A DNA stretch of 64,000 nt from Clostridia bacterium (GCA_017442225.1 JAFSAR010000012.1:21500-85499), one strand, 5' to 3'. Numbered from the stretch's first letter, positions 51,671-59,300 are shown. Translations and numbers: made by a program. The notes: generated from the letters alone by a model not told the origin.

Positions 51671-52674
51671 AGCACAAAGCCAACCTTTTTCATGGCTTTA
51701 AAATACGTCTTGCGGGCAACCTTTTCGGCGCGGGCGTCACCCTCGCGGAAAATATGTTCAAGCTCTGCCTTATCGGCAATAATGCGGTCGTACTCGGCTT
51801 TTATCGGCGCGAGTTCGTCAGCAACGGATTCGCCTACAGCCAATTTGAAGTCTCCGTAACCCTTGCCTTCAAAATCTTTTTCTACCTCGGCGGGTGTTTT
51901 GCCCGTAATAACGCTGTAGATTGTGATAAGATTTGAAATACCCGGTTGTGTTTCACTCATACGAACGCAGGCTTCGCTGTCGGTGACAGCGCGCTTGAAT
52001 TTGCGTATAATTGTGTCGCGGTCGTCAAGTATTGCAACCCACGCGTTCAGGTTTTCGTCCGACTTGGACATTTTCTTTGTGGGGTCCTGCAGTGACATAA
52101 CCTTGGCGCCCGCCTTTGGAATATACGGCTCGGGGATTTTAAACACATCGCCGTAAAGATTGTTAAAGCGGATTGCGATATCGCGAGCAATTTCAAGATG
52201 CTGTTTCTGGTCGGCGCCTACGGGCACAAAATCAGGCTGGTATAGCAGTATGTCTGCCGCCATTAGCACGGGATATGAGAAAAGACCGACGTTTACATTA
52301 TTTGCGTGCTTTAATGATTTATCCTTAAACTGTGTCATACGTGACATTTCGCCAAACTGCGTATTACACGAAAGCAACCACGACAGCGCGGTGTGCTCGG
52401 CAACGTGCGACTGAATAAACAATGTGCTCTTTTCGGGGTCAAGACCTAAAGCCAGCATTATTGCATACGTAGAATAAATCTGTGAGCGAAGCTTGGCTGG
52501 CTCTTGGCGCACGGTTATTGCGTGCAAATCGGCTACCGCATAGGTACAATCAAATTCCTCTTGCATATTTTTCCAATTTTTAAGCGCACCCAGATAGTTG
52601 CCGAGTGTCAACATACCGCTCGGCTGGATACAGCTTAAAACTTTTTTCTTTTCATTTGTAACAATTTCTGCCAT
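51667..52674 (-). CDS. trpS: Tryptophanyl-tRNA synthetase
   Basis: Class I synthetase of 335 residues charging tRNA-Trp. The N-terminal IQPSGMLTLGNYLGAL contains the TxGN form of the HIGH motif, followed by ADLHAITVRQ, the PVGADQKQHLEIARDIA segment and KKMSKSDEN near residue 195. The ATG at 52674 is chosen because AAAGGAAG lies 9 bases upstream; a longer in-frame start lies in the A+T-rich promoter region. No T-box leader was seen in the short upstream region. Coupled to holB by a 4-base overlap. Confidence 0.96.
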   Translation of the reverse strand: MAEIVTNEKKKVLSCIQPSGMLTLGNYLGALKNWKNMQEEFDCTYAVADLHAITVRQEPAKLRSQIYSTYAIMLALGLDPEKSTLFIQSHVAEHTALSWLLSCNTQFGEMSRMTQFKDKSLKHANNVNVGLFSYPVLMAADILLYQPDFVPVGADQKQHLEIARDIAIRFNNLYGDVFKIPEPYIPKAGAKVMSLQDPTKKMSKSDENLNAWVAILDDRDTIIRKFKRAVTDSEACVRMSETQPGISNLITIYSVITGKTPAEVEKDFEGKGYGDFKLAVGESVADELAPIKAEYDRIIADKAELEHIFREGDARAEKVARKTYFKAMKKVGFVL

Positions 52675-52776
52675 AGTGAAAAATCTTCCTTTGAGTATAA
52701 TTATATTTATATTAACATAAAAAATGCAAAAATACAATATATAAAATGCGGAAGAAAATTTAATTGATTTTAGTAT

Positions 52777-52819
52777 AAAAGTCAGCCCAACTCGTTGAAA
52801 TGAGCTAGACTGACTTTTT
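52777..52819 (-). terminator. Terminator of the padR operon
   Basis: AAAAGTCAG and CTGACTTTTT form the outer stem, with a partial CTC/GAG inner pairing. It lies 20 bases past the secreted-protein stop on the minus strand and is followed there by TTTTATAC. Confidence 0.65.
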
Positions 52820-52839
52820 GTTTAAGGGTTAGATAATAT

Positions 52840-53337
52840 TTATGAAAGCACGCCGTTTGCATCGCAGGCAAGTTCAACACTCGTTTCTTGGGTTCTTGAT
52901 ACAATCAAAACCCTGTATTTAAATATACCTGTCGCCTTTGCTTTATTGGCTGATTTGCTTGTAGTTGAAGAATCAAGACTCCATCCGCTTGCCAATTCGC
53001 TCGCACTACAACTAACCGCGGTGCAGGTAGCACTTACGCCAACGTTTACGCTAAAAGTACCGTTTACTTTAAATTTATACAAAACGTCTCCGTCGGCGTT
53101 CTTTACTGTTGCGGTTTTACTGCCGCTTACTGTCTTTGTGGTTGCAAAAGTTTCAAAATCATTAATTTGTTGCGTTACGGTAGTTGTTATTGAACTGCCG
53201 TCCTCAAAATATTCGGTGGTTTCACTTATTATTATTTCGTTCGCAGCTGATTTATCATAAGAAACAGCCGAAGTATTGAAACTAAAAAGCGATACTAAAA
53301 TAATCGTTGTTAAAATTATTGATAAAAGTTTTTTCAT
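52840..53337 (-). CDS. Secreted protein of unknown function
   Basis: A 165-residue protein with a signal peptide (LLSIILTTIILVSLFSFNTSA, cleavage near residue 24). The mature part is rich in Ser, Thr and Val with alternating beta patterns (SSITTTVTQQIND, TFSVNVGVSATCTAVSCSAS, SNKAKATGIFKYRV-like). Two cysteines lie close together (TCTAVSC). No catalytic motif is seen. It is the last gene of a padR-DUF-secreted protein operon, so expression is probably inducible through PadR. Confidence 0.75.
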   Translation of the reverse strand: MKKLLSIILTTIILVSLFSFNTSAVSYDKSAANEIIISETTEYFEDGSSITTTVTQQINDFETFATTKTVSGSKTATVKNADGDVLYKFKVNGTFSVNVGVSATCTAVSCSASELASGWSLDSSTTSKSANKAKATGIFKYRVLIVSRTQETSVELACDANGVLS

Positions 53338-53338
53338 A

Positions 53339-53716
53339 TTATTCTCCTTCGTTATAAGTGATATCTGCAGAAACATTAATAGGTGTATTTTTCTCTAACA
53401 TTACAATCATATAAATCACAAGCGCAGAAACGGTTACCATAATCACCGCAAGAATAGATAAAACTATCGCGGTAACGCGCTTTTTAAACTTGTATGATTT
53501 TATGTATGCGCCGTCAATACCTACCGCAAATTCTTTTGCAATATCTTCTGCCGTGCCAAAATGTTGCTCAATTAAAGCAAAGTCGGTAATGCCGTTTTCT
53601 TCTACAAAAGCGTCTACAGACACCTTTAAATCATCAAGCATTTTGCGAATAGTTTTGTTGTAACAGGGCAGATTTTTCTTTATGCTTTTAAAATAATCTT
53701 TTAATTGTTTTTTCAT
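53339..53716 (-). CDS. Small single-pass membrane protein, DUF6120/DUF1700-like
   Basis: A 125-residue protein: N-terminal helical cytosolic part (QLKDYFKSIKKNLPCYNKTI, then EQHFGTAEDIAKEF) and a membrane helix at about 85-108 (VTAIVLSILAVIMVTVSALVIYMIV, shown here as ILAVIMVTVSALVIYMIV), with a short outer tail. The FGTxEDIAxEF motif is shared with HAAS/DUF1700-type proteins that accompany PadR regulators. The start ATG at 53716 sits at the padR stop, so translation is coupled. Confidence 0.75.
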   Translation of the reverse strand: MKKQLKDYFKSIKKNLPCYNKTIRKMLDDLKVSVDAFVEENGITDFALIEQHFGTAEDIAKEFAVGIDGAYIKSYKFKKRVTAIVLSILAVIMVTVSALVIYMIVMLEKNTPINVSADITYNEGE

Positions 53717-53718
53717 CA

Positions 53719-54060
53719 CTATTTACCCTCCTCGTTTTCGCCTAACACAAGCAAAATACCGTTGTGCATTGAAAAATATTCTTGTCTGATTTCATTTAGG
53801 TAGTCGATACCTGCCTGCTCTATGTGGTAGTAAACTCGTGTTCGACGTTTACCAACTAATTCGCTACGGTCGGTAATACAGCCTCTTTCAATCAAACGGT
53901 AAAGCACAGGGTAAAGCGAGCCCTCGGTTACAACGTACATACCGCGACTTAATTCCTTTAATTGTTGACAAATTTCATAGCCGTACATGTCTTTTTTGCT
54001 TAAGAGCGACAAAAGAGCCAACTCTATTGTTCCGCGCTTAAGACCTTCTGCAATACCCAT
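53719..54060 (-). CDS. PadR family transcriptional regulator
   Basis: A 113-residue winged-helix repressor: GTIELALLSLLSKKDMYGYE, then EGSLYPVLYRLIERGCI and the wing KRRTRVYYHI. It belongs to the short PadR-s2 subgroup that pairs with DUF1700-like membrane proteins. The ATG at 54060 follows AAGGGGTG; a GTG 9 bases upstream is in frame but overlaps that site. The divergent lectin gene shares its promoter region and could be co-regulated. Confidence 0.92.
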   Translation of the reverse strand: MGIAEGLKRGTIELALLSLLSKKDMYGYEICQQLKELSRGMYVVTEGSLYPVLYRLIERGCITDRSELVGKRRTRVYYHIEQAGIDYLNEIRQEYFSMHNGILLVLGENEEGK

Positions 54061-54090
54061 CGGACTCACCCCTTTGCGTTTGTTGTTTTT

Positions 54091-54119
54091 AAATTAACAT
54101 AATAGTTTTGTTTTGTCAA
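54091..54119 (-). promoter_or_regulatory. Promoter of the padR operon
   Basis: On the minus strand TTGACA (complement of 54114-54119), 17-bp spacer, TAATTT (complement of 54091-54096). Confidence 0.65.
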
Positions 54120-54141
54120 TACTTTGCAACACAAAACATTG

Positions 54142-54170
54142 TTGACAAATTTATTTTTTTGTGCTATTGT
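54142..54170 (+). promoter_or_regulatory. Divergent promoter of the lectin gene
   Basis: TTGACA at 54142-54147, 17-bp spacer, TATTGT at 54165-54170. Its -35 and that of padR are 22 bases apart and face away from each other. Between and around them GTTTTGT (54106-54112) and ACAAAAC (54131-54137) form an inverted repeat, a candidate PadR operator acting on both promoters. Confidence 0.6.
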
Positions 54171-54181
54171 ATTAATAGAAG

Positions 54182-54203
54182 GGTATAAAAGGTATTTTAT
54201 ACC
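54182..54203 (+). promoter_or_regulatory. Perfect inverted repeat in the lectin gene leader
   Basis: GGTATAAAA, 4-base loop, TTTTATACC, placed close to the expected transcription start. It could be an operator or a 5' mRNA stem. Confidence 0.5.
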
Positions 54204-54289
54204 ATAAGAAAGGACGGCGATACCGATGTACAGTTCATCAGAAGAGCGAGCACAACATTATACTAAAAGAAAAACGAGGATTTTAAGAA

Positions 54290-55684
54290 ATGAAGAAAAT
54301 AAAAAAACTTGTGTCGGTATTGCTGGCGGTTACACTACTAATGACATTGTCATACCTTGCCGCGGCAGAGAACGAAACACCTATACTGCCTGAACAGAAC
54401 GTTCAGATTAGTGACAATGATATAGTAACTCCATTAGCTGAAACTCCATCAATAGTAAATAATGGTGTATATCGAATAAAAAATGTAGGTAGTGGTAAAT
54501 ATTTAAATTTGCACTACGGTGTTGATGCTGATGGTACAAATATTTACCAGTGGACCTATGACGGTAGCACAGAGCAAAAATGGCGAATATCTTATAATTA
54601 CGCTACTCAGGCGTATCAAATTTATTCTATGAGTAGTTCGGGTGGAAAAAACAGGGTATTAGATGTTACGCGTGGTAGTAATCCTCTTACTAGTGGGCAA
54701 AATGTGAAATTATATACTCCTACTGATCCAATTTCGCAAGAGGTAGACTTTTATATGGTTTCAAGTGGTAAATATAGAATTGTTATGAAAAACAATACTG
54801 ATTTGTGCTTAACGTCTTATGGCACTTCTAATGGTACTTCAGGCGGCACTTCCTCAACCTCGGCGGGAAATGTTTTTATTTCAAATTATACCGGCTCGGA
54901 CAATCAAAAATGGGCATTTGAATATACGGGTACAAAGGTAGTGGTTGCACCGACGGGGTGGATAGATTCGGTTTCAGATACTGCTATTAGCGGTTGGGCA
55001 TGGCGGAGCGATTTGCCTAATTCACCGGTAAGTGTTTCTTTTGATATAACGAATAATGATACAGGAGATTATTATTATTTATCAACAACCGCAAATGTTT
55101 TTCGTGCCGACTTGGTAAATGCAGGGTACGGTAATGGATATCACGGGTTTAGGTGTGAAATTGATTGGTTAAACTTTACGGCGGGAAATTATACAATAAC
55201 TGCCTATGTTGGACACGGAGGATCAACCTACAATCTTTCAGGAAATCCAAAAACATATGTCAACGCAATAAACAATATATATTCAAATGAAATGAACGAA
55301 GGAGCGTCTTATGTATATCCACTTGATGGTGGGGTTTTAGCGGGCGTTGGATTCCGAATAACCTGCAATGCCTTTGTTGACACAACTACAATAACAAATC
55401 GTATCGTTACAAAGGTAACAACATTTGCTTGTACGGAACCAAATCCTAATCCGGAAATCAATTCGCCAGATATTACCGTAGGGGTGACAACCTTAAACGG
55501 AACAAATATATCCATGGTAGAAGATAGGAACGTATTAGTTTCTCCAACATGGGTATGGGATTGCAAGGTAGGAAATCCAAATATGGTTGCTAGTCAAAAT
55601 TCTGTATATAGTAGTACTGTAAGTGTTATGCTTAATGGGGCGATATATCCGTTGCAAACCATTGTAAATACTTTTACGTTTTAA
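54290..55684 (+). CDS. Secreted protein with ricin-type beta-trefoil lectin domain
   Basis: A 464-residue exported protein with a signal peptide (about 1-26). A beta-trefoil domain at about 58-212 carries the QxW repeats of ricin-B lectins (TEQKWRIS, DNQKWAFE) and the opening NGVYRIKNVGSGKYLNL. The next module at about 220-315 (GWIDSVSDTAISGWAWRSDL) is an immunoglobulin-like repeat found in clostridial surface proteins. A C-terminal beta-rich region (about 330-464) is not recognised. It probably binds carbohydrate outside the cell. No enzyme domain is visible. A SurA-like chaperone gene follows after 12 bases. Confidence 0.85.
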   Translation: MKKIKKLVSVLLAVTLLMTLSYLAAAENETPILPEQNVQISDNDIVTPLAETPSIVNNGVYRIKNVGSGKYLNLHYGVDADGTNIYQWTYDGSTEQKWRISYNYATQAYQIYSMSSSGGKNRVLDVTRGSNPLTSGQNVKLYTPTDPISQEVDFYMVSSGKYRIVMKNNTDLCLTSYGTSNGTSGGTSSTSAGNVFISNYTGSDNQKWAFEYTGTKVVVAPTGWIDSVSDTAISGWAWRSDLPNSPVSVSFDITNNDTGDYYYLSTTANVFRADLVNAGYGNGYHGFRCEIDWLNFTAGNYTITAYVGHGGSTYNLSGNPKTYVNAINNIYSNEMNEGASYVYPLDGGVLAGVGFRITCNAFVDTTTITNRIVTKVTTFACTEPNPNPEINSPDITVGVTTLNGTNISMVEDRNVLVSPTWVWDCKVGNPNMVASQNSVYSSTVSVMLNGAIYPLQTIVNTFTF

Positions 55685-55696
55685 GGAGGATTACTA

Positions 55697-56326
55697 ATGA
55701 AAATGAGAAAACTTGTAAAAATTATATGTGTATCAATAGTTGTGGCCCTGTTTTTAAGTATAGGAATAGGCGTAATTGCAGAAATATCAGTTGATGAAGA
55801 AAATCAAAAGTTTTTTAGTGCAACAAAAAAACTTAAAGAGGATAAAACTGTAGTTGCAATTGTTAATAATGAAAAAATATATCAATACCAAATTGATATA
55901 CAAATGGCCGCACAAGAATTATCACAAAAAAATATCACAGAAATGGGCGTAGATACATCACTTGTTTCAACATTGACAGAAGATGAAATACTTGGAAATT
56001 TAATAAAAAATGCTATAATATTACAAGAAGCAAAAAAGCAAAAACTTACTGCAAAATATAGTGATGCAAAAAAGTATCAAGAAGAACAATTTGAACTTAT
56101 TATGGCATCGGATGATGAACAAACTCGATTTATAGAGCAATATCGCCAAGAAATGGGTTGGAGTGAAAAAGAACATATAAAACAAGCGGCTATTGAATGG
56201 CAAAAAGAAATGACAAAATCTAATTTCAAAAACAAATTTTTTGATGAAAACCCTAGCGCTACAGAACAAGACTATGAAAATTATATTGATACTCTTGTGG
56301 AATGTGCCGAGATAGAATACAAGTAG
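55697..56326 (+). CDS. Exported SurA/PrsA N-domain-like protein without a PPIase domain
   Basis: A 209-residue protein with an N-terminal signal or anchor helix (about 5-28). It continues with VVAIVNNEKIYQYQIDIQM and helices (ILGNLIKNAIILQEAKKQKL) that match the SurA/PrsA chaperone N-domain, and ends in charged helices. The parvulin domain that normally follows is missing, so it would be a holdase-type chaperone at most. It is cotranscribed with the lectin gene and may help it fold; this is inferred from position. Its end is followed within 15 bases by a REP element. Confidence 0.75.
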   Translation: MKMRKLVKIICVSIVVALFLSIGIGVIAEISVDEENQKFFSATKKLKEDKTVVAIVNNEKIYQYQIDIQMAAQELSQKNITEMGVDTSLVSTLTEDEILGNLIKNAIILQEAKKQKLTAKYSDAKKYQEEQFELIMASDDEQTRFIEQYRQEMGWSEKEHIKQAAIEWQKEMTKSNFKNKFFDENPSATEQDYENYIDTLVECAEIEYK

Positions 56327-56340
56327 AAAGACAGGGAGAA

Positions 56341-56525
56341 AGACAGGGGACGGTTCTCTGTCTTGACGAATTAAATTGAAAATGATAAGAACACAAGGGG
56401 ACGGTTATCCTGTGTTCCAAGAACGGCGTTTCTATTCGTCAAATAGCAAGATTATGCGGTGAAAACAAAGGGATTGTTGAAAAATATCTTAGGTAATGCC
56501 TAAGACATAGAACCGTCCCCTGTCT
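56341..56525. mobile_element. Internally deleted REP/RAYT element (MITE-like)
   Basis: Left REP hairpin (56341-56363, AGACAGGGGACGGTTCTCTG with closing TCT) is followed by the shared TTGACgAATTAAATT tract. A second REP (56390-56416), the last 23 codons of the transposase (56425-56496) and an inverted right REP (56503-56525) complete it. It is a deletion derivative of the intact element at 57665-58545. Confidence 0.8.
56425..56496 (+). pseudogene. Remnant of REP-associated transposase (last 23 codons)
   Basis: Encodes GVSIRQIARLCGENKGIVEK and YLR then stop, against GVSIRQIARLCGVSKGMVEK and WLR at the end of the intact transposase at 57764-58516. Four substitutions show the copies have diverged. 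No start or catalytic domain remains. Confidence 0.88.
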
Positions 56526-56554
56526 TCTTTCAATCATAAACGAGGTGATATATT

Positions 56555-57631
56555 ATGAAAAAATATTTGTGTTTAATTGTTGCGCTAACTTTATGCTTGT
56601 GTCTTTTGGTGGTCGGTTGCCAAATAGTTGAAGATGAAAGCGAAGTTTCCGATTACACATCCGTTCTTACAACACCAAGCGATGAAGATGAAAACACACA
56701 ACAAATTGAGAATGATTTGTTAGAAACACAGATTGTTACAGGTACAAACGTTTGCGAATATGAAGATTATATATTCTATCGCAATACCAATGATAATGGT
56801 AGTTTGTATAGATGCAATACAAAAGATGATAGTTATATAAGGCTATTTGATAAAAATATTAATGCGTTTTTACATTCGATTAGTGTATATAATAATGATG
56901 TATATTTTGTTACACGAGCAGAAAGTGATGTAACCCCAGCATTGTATAAGGTTCATATTGATGGTGGCGAGGCGGAACGTCTTTTTGATAATGTTGGTGA
57001 TGACTATATAATAACCGAAGATGCAATATACTATACGGACTGTAGCAATAGATACGGAATTTTTGCTTTGCATAAATATACATTTGCAGACCAAAAAGAC
57101 ACATTACTACAAAAGGATGAAAATACATATTTAATTTTAAACGATAACAAAATCTTTTTTACTAGCGTGCGCTATTTGGAGACGAGTTTTGAAATATCAT
57201 TAAATTATTTAGATATTGAAAACGATTCTATTCATCAAGTTGATATTGGAGATATGCACGATATTCATTATGCAACGAGCCGCAATGGTTGCAAAAATAT
57301 ATTTTTTGTTGCGTATTATGATATTAATAAGCCTTGTCTTGCTTCTTACAACACTCAAACAAATGAGATTACGGTTTTAAGCGAAGTGTTTGACTCGTTT
57401 CATCGTGTGAGCATTGTTTCGGATGATTTAGTATATTTTCAAGCAAAAAAAGACGGAAAACAAAGGATTTATCAATGCTACAAAGGAGAAGTTAGTGTGT
57501 ACACTGACTTGGAAGGAAGCGAGCTGCATTCAATAGAGACGTTTGATGGCAAACCGGTCCTTTTTGCCACTAACAATTCAGGGGGAGAAAAAATCTTAGG
57601 CGACGAAAGATTAAATGTAGTTGTTGAATAA
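56555..57631 (+). CDS. DUF5050-like lipoprotein, beta-propeller type
   Basis: A 358-residue lipoprotein with lipobox VVGC near residue 22 and an acidic linker. A long repeat region (about 62-350) holds strands of the pattern YEDYIFYRNTNDNGSLYR, NDVYFVTRAE, EDAIYYTD, NDNKIFFTS and DDLVYFQAKKDGKQRIYQ. This spacing of D-x-I/V-Y-F motifs is that of DUF5050 domains, predicted beta-propellers. The ligand is unknown. It is bracketed by REP elements, and a REP-type sequence begins at its stop codon (57629). Confidence 0.75.
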   Translation: MKKYLCLIVALTLCLCLLVVGCQIVEDESEVSDYTSVLTTPSDEDENTQQIENDLLETQIVTGTNVCEYEDYIFYRNTNDNGSLYRCNTKDDSYIRLFDKNINAFLHSISVYNNDVYFVTRAESDVTPALYKVHIDGGEAERLFDNVGDDYIITEDAIYYTDCSNRYGIFALHKYTFADQKDTLLQKDENTYLILNDNKIFFTSVRYLETSFEISLNYLDIENDSIHQVDIGDMHDIHYATSRNGCKNIFFVAYYDINKPCLASYNTQTNEITVLSEVFDSFHRVSIVSDDLVYFQAKKDGKQRIYQCYKGEVSVYTDLEGSELHSIETFDGKPVLFATNNSGGEKILGDERLNVVVE

Positions 57632-57718
57632 CACAGGGAATAACACAGGGCTTAACACAGGGTTAACACAGGGGACGGTTCCTTGTCTTGACAAAAGACA
57701 GGGGACGGTTCTCTGTCT
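57630..57718. repeat. Left REP array of the RAYT element
   Basis: Starts with three truncated AACACAGGG units at roughly 12-base intervals and ends with two full REP units, the second a clean hairpin AGACAG...CTGTCT at 57696-57718. Core GGGGACGGTT is shared with units at 56341, 56390, 59093 and 59139. Confidence 0.85.
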
Positions 57719-57746
57719 TGACAAATTAAATTCAAAATGATATACT
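57718..57746 (+). promoter_or_regulatory. Promoter carried in the left end of the RAYT element
   Basis: TTGACA at 57718-57723 and TATACT at 57741-57746 with a 17-bp spacer. The same TTGACAAATTAAATTCAAAA tract follows the REP units at 59115 and, with changes, 56363, but there the -10 is lost. Confidence 0.65.
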
Positions 57747-57763
57747 TGTTTTGGTGATGAGAT

Positions 57764-58516
57764 ATGCCAAGACAGGCGAGGAAAAAGAGTTCGGCGGGAA
57801 TCTATCATATAATGTTGCGCGGTGTAAACGGGCAGCAGATATTTGAAGAACAAGAAGATTGCGATAAGTTTCTACAAGTATTAAGAGACTGTAAGGCAAT
57901 AAGCGGATTTAAATTATTTGCTTATTGCCTTATGGGTAATCATATACATATTTTATTGCAAGAAACAAAAGAACCGATTGAACTGCTAATGAAAAGAATA
58001 GCGACGCGATTTGTATATTGGTATAATATAAAATATCGCCGTGCAGGACATTTATTCCAGGACAGATTTAAAAGTGAACCTATAGAAAACGACGCTTATT
58101 TTTTAACGGTCTTGAGGTATATACACCAAAATCCTATAAAAGCAGGAATTTGCAAAACGGCTGCAGATTACAAAAACAGCAGTTACAATGAATATTTTAA
58201 AAGCTCTGATTTAATAGACAGCGACTTTGTTTTTGATATTGTTTCAAAGGATGAGTTTGCAAAGTTTAACAGCGAAAAAGTGTTTGACAGTTGTTTGGAT
58301 GTTGAGGACAAGCCGAAAATTAAGGTTACCGACGAGCAGGCTAAAAAGATAATCGAAAAAATTTCAAAATGTAAAAACGTTGCAGAGTTTCAAATCTTGG
58401 CAAATACCTTAAAAGAAAAATATATAAAGAAATTTCATGAAAAAGGGGTTTCTATTCGACAAATCGCGCGGCTTTGCGGTGTGTCAAAAGGGATGGTTGA
58501 AAAATGGTTGAGATAA
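57764..58516 (+). CDS. REP-associated tyrosine transposase (Y1/IS200-like family)
   Basis: A 250-residue HUH-type single-strand DNA transposase. The N-terminus MPRQARKKSSAGIYHIMLRG leads to the metal-binding HxH motif in GNHIHILLQ near residue 63. Then come GHLFQDRFKSEP and the catalytic tyrosine region LRYIHQNPIKAGI near residue 125. The C-terminal extension ends with a helix-turn-helix (GVSIRQIARLCGVSKGMVEK) that probably reads REP DNA. All catalytic residues seem present, so it may be active. It is flanked by the REP hairpins it is expected to process. Confidence 0.92.
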   Translation: MPRQARKKSSAGIYHIMLRGVNGQQIFEEQEDCDKFLQVLRDCKAISGFKLFAYCLMGNHIHILLQETKEPIELLMKRIATRFVYWYNIKYRRAGHLFQDRFKSEPIENDAYFLTVLRYIHQNPIKAGICKTAADYKNSSYNEYFKSSDLIDSDFVFDIVSKDEFAKFNSEKVFDSCLDVEDKPKIKVTDEQAKKIIEKISKCKNVAEFQILANTLKEKYIKKFHEKGVSIRQIARLCGVSKGMVEKWLR

Positions 58517-58522
58517 TCTTAA

Positions 58523-58564
58523 GGACAGAGAACCGTCCCCCGTCCTCCCGTCCCCCGTCCTCCC
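58523..58564. repeat. Right inverted REP array of the RAYT element
   Basis: GGACAGAGAACCGTCCCCCG and closing TCC at 58523-58545 is the inverse of the left REP. A second, shortened CCCGTCCCCCGTCC copy runs to about 58564. Confidence 0.8.
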
Positions 58565-58565
58565 T

Positions 58566-58679
58566 CTAGAATTAGAAATATTGATCGATAGCAATCCACA
58601 GTTGGTGGAAGAAAATTATTATTGCGGCTTAAATTCAAGTGTCGTTTTAGGAAATCCTAATATTATTGTACAACAATAA
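58566..58679 (+). pseudogene. C-terminal gene fragment cut off by the RAYT element
   Basis: An open frame of 37 codons (LELEILIDSNPQLVEENYYC, then GLNSSVVLGNPNIIVQQ, stop at 58677-58679) with protein-like composition but no start or ribosome binding site. It begins exactly at the right border of the RAYT element. It looks like the tail of a gene whose 5' part was lost. The parent family is not recognised. Confidence 0.55.
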
Positions 58680-58714
58680 GTAAAACAATAATGCTTTAAA
58701 GGGAGGATGCGTTT

Positions 58715-59137
58715 ATGAACAAAAAAATCATAGCAATTATTGCTGGGATTATAGTTGTAAGTATATGTGCCACTTTTGGGATAGCACACGCAAACGATAG
58801 TATAATACCGGAGGGAAATATCCAAAATTTATCCGAAGAAGATAAAGCGGTAAAATTAGAAATTGCTAAATACAGTAATACCAAAGTGGATTTTAGAAAA
58901 AATATGCAAACAAAAATTCTTGACAAAACGTACGAAGCTTCGTTTGTTGGAATAAACGAGTATAATAATCAAAAAGTTGTTTATACCAACAAAGCTGGAG
59001 ACGAATTTGAATACAATATTGAAACGGGAAAGATGTGTGAGGCAACTATATATTCTAATGTTGTAAAAAAAACAAATGATAGCATAGATATAACGCAGGG
59101 GACGGTTCTCTGTCTTGACAAATTAAATTCAAAATGA
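58715..59137 (+). CDS. Small exported PepSY-like protein ending in REP-derived sequence
   Basis: A 140-residue protein with a signal or anchor helix (about 4-24, IAIIAGIIVVSICATFGIAH) and a linker. The beta-rich tail YEASFVGINEYNNQKVVYTN then FEYNIETGKMCEATIYSN resembles half a PepSY domain. The last 15 codons (TQGTVLCLDKLNSK and stop) are a translation of a REP unit and its adjoining tract (59093-59137). The native end has therefore been replaced. Start ATG follows AAGGGAGG. Function unknown. Confidence 0.75.
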   Translation: MNKKIIAIIAGIIVVSICATFGIAHANDSIIPEGNIQNLSEEDKAVKLEIAKYSNTKVDFRKNMQTKILDKTYEASFVGINEYNNQKVVYTNKAGDEFEYNIETGKMCEATIYSNVVKKTNDSIDITQGTVLCLDKLNSK

Positions 59138-59163
59138 TAACACAGGGGACGGTCTCTTGTGTT
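59093..59163. repeat. Two REP units (left-end-only RAYT remnant)
   Basis: REP at 59093-59115 (core GGGGACGGTTCTCTGTCT) followed by TTGACAAATTAAATTCAAAA and a second hairpin unit AACACAGGGGACGGTCTCTT closing GTGTT at 59139-59163. No transposase sequence remains. Confidence 0.85.
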
Positions 59164-59265
59164 GACGGTTGATTAAACTAAAGAACGCGGCGACATAATT
59201 GTTCGCCGTGTTCTTGGGCTTTTAAATGTGCCAACAATCAATTTAACAAAAAGGCAAAAAACTTC

Positions 59266-59294
59266 TTGACAAACGGTGCGCGCTGTGATAAAAT
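59266..59294 (+). promoter_or_regulatory. Promoter of rplU-prp-rpmA
   Basis: TTGACA at 59266-59271 and TAAAAT at 59289-59294 with a 17-bp spacer; transcription would start near 59301. Confidence 0.8.
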
Positions 59295-59300
59295 ACTCAA

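Larger units (their letters stand above)
57665..58545 (+). mobile_element. Intact REP-associated tyrosine transposase (RAYT) element
   Basis: Two direct REP units at the left (57665-57689 and 57696-57718, core GGGGACGGTT), a promoter in the left end, the transposase gene, and at the right an inverted REP (58523-58545) with a decayed extra copy to 58564. This is the layout of a RAYT with its own REP pair. The four AACACAGGG-type partial units at 57630-57670 extend the left end. Confidence 0.85.

Noticed and set aside
52675..52840. T-box leader for trpS
   Set aside because: The region upstream of trpS on its strand is too short and A+T-rich, lacks the T-box consensus and any specifier stem, and contains only a plausible promoter.
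54226..54393. Small frame (about 55 codons) starting in the lectin leader and overlapping the lectin gene out of frame
   Set aside because: The ribosome binding site is too far from its ATG, the overlap is large, and the lectin signal peptide frame is clearly coding.
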